From positions 3,801,183 to 3,827,925 of the forward strand of contig CAJINV010000002.1 in assembly GCA_905178155.1 (NCBI GenBank): a DNA stretch of 26,743 bases, read 5' to 3'. Positions 1-9,100 of the stretch are shown here, one piece after another. The translations under genes and the position numbers were made by a program. Origin of the DNA: Amoebophrya sp. A120. Taxonomy: Eukaryota; Sar; Dinophyceae; Syndiniales; Amoebophryaceae. The notes below the pieces were generated by a model. The model was given only the letters and a program-made list of their open reading frames with translations, was not told the DNA's origin and ran no database searches. Numbering within the stretch: the stretch's first letter is position 1; every line of letters starts with the position of its first letter.

Positions 1-128
1 GGGCTCCGCAACAAGGGTGGAAAATTTAAATTTTCTCATCCTAAAATCCCCTATTCAGCAAAACGACCAGTACTGATCTTTCCACGCTCCACATAACAAG
101 ATCTCACTTGAAATTTCTTAGACGATAC
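1..128 (+). other. 5' flank of gene 1 (no gene seen)
   Basis: The reading frame of gene 1 stays open upstream from about position 45, after an in-frame TAA at 42-44, but the first ATG in that frame is at 129. This stretch is therefore either a 5' UTR or the end of an upstream intron or exon outside the window. It is AT-rich around 20-40. I see no introner terminus or recognisable promoter element. Confidence 0.4.
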
Positions 129-3100
129 ATGCGTGCGTCCCTGCAGTACTTGTTCGAAAAAATCCACCGGTTCCGGCTGGTAAACGATTACTACCTACCG
201 GGCAAACTCGGGATCAACGATCTGTATCGGGAGGGTGCGAGCCAGGGCGTGATCTTTGCTAACTTTGACGAGTGGCGGTTTCGCCATCTCTTCGACACGA
301 ATTTCACGGACGTAAATCTGCTCTTCAACCTGGATCTCCGGTCCCATTTCGTCCCGATCCGCAGTCTTCTGACGCAGTTCACGCACACCCGCCCGATCGG
401 GCGATTTGGGAAGGCGGAAAAGGAGGACGCACTGTATCAACTGCAAAAGTGTCTGGGTCTGGAAGAATGCCAGACTTGTCATGCAGGTTTTCCATAACGC
501 ATGAGGTCTACTATGTAGGACATAGCATGACAGATTCTGTGAGAGGTCTACCATCCCTATCCTGCATGAGAAACTGCTTCCCGATATGGTCAAAAGTAGA
601 CAGCTTTTGGTAATCATGCAACACAGATCTTTACATGATTCAGATTTAGCAAAAAAAAAATAAAAAAATTTAGCATGACAAGTTGCTTTGTTCCAGACCC
701 AGATAGTTTTGCATTTGATACACTGAAGAGCTTGACAACGTACGACGCGACGACTGCGAACCCGGACCCCTATGCATTGCAAATGTGTCTGGGTCTGGAA
801 GATTGCGAAGGTTCTCATGCTAGTTTGGCATGACTCTGAACTCTGTATTGCGTGGCCACGAAGACCTCCTCTTGTCTGTCATGCAAAAACGATGTTTCTC
901 ATGCGGAATACGCAACACAGAGTCACGAGAAAATGCGTCATGCTTGGCGGTGCATTACAGTGAGCTTTCTGCTCACTGACATGCATCACAAGTTTCCAGA
1001 CCCTTTCATATTTGCACTGGATAACCCCGAAACGAATCCAAAACTGTACATGAACAGCTTCTACCCGGCCGCAACGTCACATTTCGCACACGGGGAGGAG
1101 GAGATTCTGTTGCATGCATACGAGAAGAACCACCGAATAAACTTTAAAGTCCGCGTATCCTGTGTAAAAACGTCCCCGCCCCAGAGTTGTCATGCAGATG
1201 CGCAATGACAGGAACATTTGTAATGCGCACCCCCATGATATTATCATATATCATGGGGGTGGCAGTGCGCACCCCAATGTGATAAGCGTTTCCAGTCGTG
1301 TTTTGGCATTTGTAATGCTGTAAACAGGATGAGAAAATGGCTTTCTCATGCGGCTTCCCTTGCTAACCACCACTACACTGGAGATGGAAACTTGTCATGC
1401 ACAACTCCCAAGGCCTGGATATTTGTGTTGCAGTTTTGCTAAACTCGACTATGGGGTGGTGGCGTTTTTACATAGGACACCGCGTAGGCTTCGAACACCA
1501 CGTGCTCGAGAAGTTGCTGAAAATCGACCGCAGCGGAGTCGTATCCTGTGCAAAACTACCGTACTAGTATGAATTGCATTACAAATTTTCTCAGCATGAG
1601 AATTTTTTTCAAATTTGTAATGCGGGTTTACCTACAGAAATTAATTTGTAATGCGTGACTGCGATTACTACTAGTACGATACTTTTACAATGCATAGGTC
1701 GCCGCGGAATTTTGGCTCCGGCGCCGCGTGCACTGGAACTACCTATCGTAGAAAAAAAAGCTGTTTCACTCTATTATTAAACTTGTGATGCGTAGAATGG
1801 AACGCCGAGGTATTTGTCGTGCTACACACGCAAAAGCAAGACCTGCTTGGATATCCAGCCGCGTAAGTAGTTTTTCCGCGGCCCTATCGGAAATGCACGC
1901 AGAACAAGCTTTCTTCGTCGTGTGTAGCTGCGAACTTATGAAGTTGCAAAACTTGCAAAAAATTCTTGCAGAGTGAAAGAAGACTCTTTTCCTCCGATAC
2001 CACCTACTGACGGTCTACTGCGCGCGGAGCCGGGGCCCGTTGTGGAGGAGCGCGCGGTTTCGAGAACTGCCGGAAATTATCAAATGTAAAAATGTCTGGG
2101 TCTGGAAGATTACCAGGTTTGTCATGCACATTTTGCATGACTCCTGATGTCTGTGATGCATGCCCTAGCATCACAGATTTTGTGAGGGCTTCTTGATGCC
2201 TATACCGCATGACAAATGCTCTCTCCGTGTAGCAAAACTTGGGCTCTCTTTGCTGCCCATGCAATACAGATTTTTTTAGAATCCAAAATCGGCATGACAA
2301 GTTGGATTCTTCCAGACCCAGACATTTTTACAGTTGATAGAAATAGGCAAAGACTGGCAGGAGGAGAAATTTCTTCGCAGTCGCAGGCAGCAAGACTCGG
2401 GTATCAAAACGAAAAATCCCTCCTCCCCATATCGAAAACGAAGTTTCTGATGCTGGATTTGCGTACACAAATCAGATTTGTATTGCTGGCGAGGACTGCA
2501 GCCTCACACTAAACCTAAGTAGAGAGGTTTTGGACTAGGCGTCTAGCATGAGGAACGTCCGTGCTGTAGGCCCATCAGCATCACAAACCGCCTGCACAAT
2601 GCTGCGGAGCTTGTGGAGTTGCCTCCTTGCAAGACAGATTGGATTCGTGACCTCAAATCAGCAACGCAAATTTTCGGAGACATACCTTTTCAATATGGGG
2701 AGGGGGATTTTCCCTTACGATATCGGGAGCAGCAGCTTCTGGCTCGATAGCGCCAGCATCTAGTACCTCATCTTCCGCGACGTCTATGCCTGCGGGGCAA
2801 GAACAATCTCTGACCGCCGCACAACAAGAAGAAGCGTCTTCTAGTCCTGCCGCAAGTAGAGCTGGGATGAAGACCGCGGCGTTTGCGCTCCGGTACTACA
2901 CGCAGAAGAAATTCTATCGCAAGAAAAAAGTGTTACAGTTACACATTGTGTTGCAGACCAAGCAAGACAGACAAGCTCTGTCATGCCGGATATGCATAGG
3001 AGCCTCGTTTCATAGGCGTTTTCCCGTAGGATTTCTGCATTGCAAGTTTTCTATTTCATGCAGAGAAATTAGTGTTGCTGAATTGACTACAAATGTGTAA

Positions 3101-6100
3101 CTGTAACACTTTTTTCGTGGGATAAATTCAAATCCGAAGTTCTGCAGTCCGACCCAGAGTGCCTCTACTCGTTCCAACTAGGGTGCCTGCCGAAGTTATG
3201 CATTGCAAAAGTAATCTAAATATCTCGCTCTGGATCAGTTGTGATGCGGAAGTTGCGGGACGTAGAGATGATCTGTATTGCCAGTCTGAAGGGGATAATT
3301 GGCCTTTTTGTCCTGCGAGAAGGCGGTTTGTCATTCTGGATACAAATGAACGCGCAATAAGATCCGAAAAACTTTTGTGGTGCGTTCCTCCCGTGCAAAA
3401 GCCTGCCTGGTCATGCAAGTTGTGGCTCAGCATGACCACTTTCATCCAGGCACAGGGACGTTGAAATTTGCAAAATGCATAGAAGTTCCAAGACGCTGAC
3501 TTTTTGACCGGGGTAACGGAGGCAAAGCTGGAAGCGCGGGAAAAGCGGCAAGCGATGACGGTGTGGGCGCCCGAGTATCTATCGTATTCGTAAAAATGCA
3601 TAAGTATCGTATTCGTAAAAATGCATTACAAATTTTCTCAGCATGAGAAAGAAAATTTGTAATGCGGATTTCACCTTAACAAAAAAATTTGTAATGCGTG
3701 GCTGCAATTACTACGTATGACTACGATACTTTTGTACAGGGCGCACCGACCGGGGTCACGGGATCGACGGATCTATGCTGAGTAAAAACGTCCCCAGCCC
3801 AGAGTTGTCATGCAAATATGCAATGACAGGAACACTTTCAATGCGCAGCTCCATGAGAGGTATTTGCAATCGTGTTTTGGAATTTGTAATGCTGCAAGCA
3901 GGATGAGAAAATGGCTTTCTGATGCGGCTTCCCTTGCCAACCGGCACTACACTGCAGAGGGAAACTTGTCATGCACAGCTCCCAAAACATGGAGACTTGT
4001 GTTGCTAGATTTCCAACTTGACTATGGGATGGGGACGCTTTTGCTTAGGATAGGATCGGTATGTGTCCGTGACGCCACCCATGACGGCGGACGAGATTTT
4101 GCAGTCCTGGGCCACGCAGACGACGGACTCGGAGCTCAACAGCAGGGAAAAGCAGATCCAAGATCGAAATCAGGTGTTCCTGCACGACCTCCGCGCAATT
4201 GACCGGCACGAGACCCGCCGCGTCACCGATCTGCTGACGCACCCCGACATCACCCCGGGTTTCGTGCAGTACATGAACTACATGGTGCGAAAACCTCCGG
4301 CGCACCACTGGAAACCGCGGGCGAATTTGCTGACCGGCGTCGATTATGAACTGCAAAAGTATGATCGTACTCGTAGTAATCGCCGGCATGCATTACAAAC
4401 AAGGTCCGAGCACGGGGACAGAGTCCCCGTGCAGCGACCTTCCGGCATTTGTCTGCGCGGTGGCACTGGGCAGACTGGTCGCTCGCAGCTAGGTATCCCG
4501 GTGCGCCTTGCATTCAATGACCCGCGACGGGCCTGCGGACACAGCTCCCTTGCTTGCGCGCACTAGCTTCATTAGCCTGCCGCGCGCAAAGATAAAAAGA
4601 AAAGAAGAAACGGGCACCGGGTCTGGAGCCGGCCCCCAGGTCATGGCGCGGCGACAGAGTCCCCACATTGCCCTAGGGTTTTTCTTTGCCCCTTCCTTGG
4701 CCGCGCGGTGTGGTTCCCGGGGCGTGTTCGTAGCTAGCCCCTAGGCCATGCCGCGGGGACCGAGTCCCCGCGCTGGCCTAGGGTTTCCGCCCCTTGGCCG
4801 CGCGGTGTCCGGGAAGCGCTTACAGCTGGCCCCTAGGCTATGACGCGGGGACCGAGTCCCCGCGCTGGCCTAGGGCTTTCGCTCCTTGCTTGACCGCGCC
4901 GCGTCCGGGAAGCGCTCGCTGCCGGCCCGTAGGCCATGACGCAGGGACCGAGTCCCCGCGCTGGCCTAGGGCTTTCGCCCCTTGACCGCACGCGGCCCGG
5001 GAAACGCTCACAGCTGGCCCCTAGGCCATGACGCGGGGACCGAGTCCCCGCGCTGGCCTAGGGCTTTCGCCCCTTCCTTGGCCGCACGGTTCTCGGGAGG
5101 CGCATACAGCTGGCCCCTAGGCCATGACGCGGGGACCGAGCCCCCGCGCTGGCCTAGGGCTTGCGCCCCTTGGCCGCACGGTGTCCGGGAGACGCCCGCC
5201 CAGAGCTGGCCCCTAGGCCATGGCGCGGAGACCGAGCCCCCGCGCTGGCCTAGGGCTTTCGCCCCTTGGGCGCACGGTGTCCGGGAAGCGCCTGCAGCTG
5301 GCCCCTAGGCCATGGCGCGGGGACCGAGTCCCCGCGCTGGCCTAGGGCTTTCACCCCTTTGCCGCACGGTGTCCGGGGACGGAGCGCTTACAGCTGGCCC
5401 CTAGGCCATGACGCGGGGACCGAGTCCCCGCGCTGGCCTAGGGCTTTCACCCCTTTGCCACACGATGTCCGGGGACGGAGCGCTCACAGCTGGCCCCTAG
5501 GCCATGACGCGGGGACCGAGTCCCCGCGCTGGCCTAGGGCTTTCGCCCCTTGGCCGCACGGTGTCCGGGAAGCGCCTAGTTACAGCTGGCCCCTCGGCCA
5601 TGACGCGGGGACCGAGTCCCCGCGCTGGCCTAGGGCTTTCGCCCCTTCCTTGGCCGCACGGTGCCCGGGAAGCGCTTCCAGCTGGCCCCTAGGCCATGAC
5701 GCGGGGACCGAGTCCCCGCGCTGGCCTAGGGCTTTCGCCCCTTGGCCGCACGGTGCGGGAAGCGCTTGCAGCTGGCCCCTAGGCCATGACGCGGGGACCG
5801 AGTCCCCGCGCTGGCCTGGGGCTTTCGCCCCTTTCTTGGCCGCGCGGTGTCCGGGGAGGGAGCGCGCAAAGCTGGCCCTTAGGCCATGACGCGCGCTGGC
5901 CTAGGGCTTCCGCCCCTTGGCCGCACGGTGGCCGGGAACGAAGCGCCCAAAGCTGGCCCCTAGGCCATGGCGCGGAGACCGAGTCCCCGCGCTGGCCTAG
6001 GGCTTTCGCCCCTTGGCCGCACGGTGCCCGGGATCGGTGGAGGCGCTCACAGCTGGCCCCTAGGCCATGACGCGGGGACCGAGTCCCCGCGCTGGCCTAG

Positions 6101-9100
6101 GGCTTTCGCCCCTTGGCCTTGGCCGCACGTTGTCCGGGAGCGAAGCGCTCGCAGCTGGCCCCTAGGTCATGGCGCGGGGACATAGTCCCCGCGCTGACCT
6201 AGGGCTTTCGCTCGTCCCTTGGCCGCACGGTCTCGCGTGACAGACTGGGCTTCGGGTCCAAACCCCACATGACAATCAAAGTCCGAAAGCTTGGCCGGGG
6301 TGTGTCCGGAAGTCTGCCCGGGGTGTGTCCGACCGAAAGTCTGCCCGGGGTGTGTCCGAAAGTCTGCCCGGGGTGTGTCTGGGGTGTGTCTGGGGTATGT
6401 TCGGACTTTTTGCCTGGGGTGTGTTCGGGGGTCTGTCTGGGGTATGTCTGGGGTGTGTCTGGGGTATGTTTATACCCCACCTTCTGCTTTTTCGCCAAAA
6501 ATTTGTACTCGGGTCGTGATTGACTTCCATTTGCATACCCCTGACACACCCCGGAACATACCCCCGAGCATACCCCTCGCATGCATTTTTGACCAGCTGC
6601 TGCAGTTTAGATAGTAATCTCCATCCTAAGGTCAAACAGCATGACAAATTCCATTGGTCATGCTGAGCTAATTTGTATTGCAATTACTACTAGTCGTGCG
6701 GTACTTTTGCAATTCATATCGACCACCCGGTGGTGATCCAGGCCCTGCACAATATAACGCGCTTAGCTGTTACAACCTCAAGCGTTACGATAGAATATGG
6801 AAATCTGTGATGCAGGGAGTGCATGATCTACCGTAGTCCCATAGGTTTGCGCATGACAAGTTTCGGAACCCGAAACCCGACTGGTATCCGGCGAAATTTG
6901 TATTGCGAAAGGCGCAAAGCTACATACGTTCCTCATGCTCTTCATGCAAGACAAAATCCAGACTCTATTGTAACGTTTGAGATTGTAACGTTTGAGCAGG
7001 TCATACACAACCAGCTCAGCTTCTGCGTGCAGAGACGGTACCCGCTTCTGCCGCCCGAGGCAGAGCTCGGGTACCTGTATTTGACAAAAGTCTTGAAAAC
7101 CGAAGAAGAAGCACTGAAATTCTACTACGAGCCTGTGGTCAAGGTGGACGATGTAGAAGTAGTAGATTCTGGCGCTGGAAGTACGAGTACAACCGCCGCT
7201 GGTGGCTCAACTAGTGTGAAACAGGAACTACAAGGAGCTGCGAACGAAGCCACAGTGGTAGAGGACCCCACGAGCGACTCGTCCACACTAGACCAACTGC
7301 AGTTTTTGCCGCAGCTGGAGAAGAAAAAGCGGAAGGTATCGTTTGTGAAAACGTCCCCACCCCAGAGTTGTCATGCAAATCTGCATGCTGGGAACATTTG
7401 AAATGTTCTCAGCATGCAGATTTGCGAGAAATGTTACATTTCTCATGCGGAGCCCGATGAGAGGCGTTTTCTAGTCGTGTTTCGGAATTCTTCATGCTCC
7501 AATCAGCATTTCGTGCTAGATCTGTGATGCTGCTGAACTAGCTAAACAGCATTACACTACGAGGCCAAACTTGTCGCGCATAACTCCCAAAACTTGGAGA
7601 TTTGTGTTGCAACTTTACCAACTTGACTATGGGGTGGACGTTTTTCCACAGGATACAAGGCGAAGGCCTGGGCGAAGATTCTGCAGCTGCTGGACCGGAG
7701 TGCCAAGGTGTTTGAAAAGCTGGAAGCGGTTCAGCGGGAGTACCAAGAAGAGGACAACAGTGTCGTGAGAACAAGTTCTACAGGTACTATAACGTCCCAA
7801 CTTCTGGAACCCTCCGAGGAGAAGGAAATTCTGGCGAAAATGCGTCGGAAGCTGTTCCTCACCGAGAAAGTAACACCAAGTAGTAGCACAGTCACGGGTC
7901 TTTCTCGTGAAGGAGGGGAGCAGGTGGAGAAGATGGCCAGCGCAGCAGCGGCCACCCCGTACGCGCGTCGCCAAAGGCAGCTGCATTTTGAACGGGTGCG
8001 GCAGTCGGAGTTTCGGCGGATCCGGGGGGTACCAGACGAATTTTGGATGAGTCCGGAGCAGTTGGAAACCCTGCACGACGTCCCGTTGCTGTTCGCGTTG
8101 CCGTATCAAGTGCAAATATCCCTGGATGTGGTCTGGAAGAACTCAAGTTGTGATGCCGCATTTGGATTCCAAAAAAATCTGTATTGGATGAGCAGCAAAG
8201 GGAAAAGTGCGTTTTTTTCTACGCGGAGAGGGCATTTGCCATGTGGAATGGGCATCAAGAACCTTTCCAAAAATCTGTGACGCGAGGGCATGCATCACAG
8301 GCATCATGGCTCGTGCAAGACGTGCATGACAAGTGTCAGAACCTTCCAGAGGCCCGGGACATGTTTGCAGTTGATATGCCGATTTACGACTACGTGATCT
8401 CCAACTCGTTGCGGCTCTTCGGCACCTTTGTCGAAAACGAATTGCTATCCATTGCAAAGATGTCTCGGTCTGGAAGATTCTTGCAGGCATTTGCCATGCT
8501 GGTTTTGCATGACCCAGAAGTTCTGGAATGCGGGGTCTAGCATCACAAGCCTTGCGAGAGCTTTTCCATCATGCCTACTCCGCATGACAAATCCTGTCTC
8601 AAGGTGGCCAAAGATCATTGCCAGCTCTTGCTAAACACGCATGACAGATTTTTTTGTGGCTGTCAGACAGCATCACAAGCTTGTATCTTTCCACACCCAG
8701 ACACATGTTTGCAATGCATAATTGCAGTTTTTGACCGGCCTGTCCATTCCGGGAGACATTTTCGTGGACGTGGGCGCGAGTATCAGAGTGCACAAGAACT
8801 TGTTTTCTGTCTCCCTCATTTATCATGTGCTGACTTCTGCCCATTTAATTTCGCGTGCTGCCTTTCGGCACTGTTGGCATGAGCATGACAAAGTCTTGTA
8901 GCGCCGGCGGCGCAACAAGCAGGACTACAATCCGTGCGTTGATGGTGTGCGGTCAACATATGCGGGAACTACTGTCAGTCTTGCGGGAAGAACGACGAGT
9001 CTGTTTTGCTTATTGTCTTTCTATGTCGCTGCTGCTCTACGCCTGCATCAAATGATGATAATTAGGAGGAATGGACGAGCATCAAGTTCTTCTGTCCTCG

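Larger units (their letters stand above)
4345..6718. mobile_element. Introner 12, family F3, 2.4 kb with tandem arrays inside
   Basis: Termini TATGAACTGCAAAAGTATGA and CGGTACTTTTGCAATTCATA are ordinary F3 ends, with the internal GCATTACAAAC and TTGTATTGC motifs. Flanks are TCGAT and TCGAC. Splicing gives LTGVD-HPVVIQ. Family members here are otherwise 145-176 bp, so over 2.2 kb has been added: a hairpin minisatellite and a G-rich array. Confidence 0.85.

Noticed and set aside
195-818. Minus-strand frame of 207 codons over exon 1 and introner 1
   Set aside because: It runs through an introner and antisense to a well-supported exon; no protein features.
4508-6185. Long + frames over the 95-bp array encoding PRWPRAFAP-type repeats
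   Set aside because: They follow from the repeat period and GC content, lie within introner 12 whose removal restores the frame of gene 1, and occur in several frames at once.
4635-6238. CRISPR-like array
   Set aside because: Units are contiguous 95-bp tandem repeats without unique spacers, and the setting is a eukaryotic intron; no cas genes.
6199-6683. Frames on both strands across the G-rich array (Pro/Thr/His- or Gly/Val/Cys-rich)
   Set aside because: Simple translation of the tandem repeat; no start context, domain or continuation outside the array.
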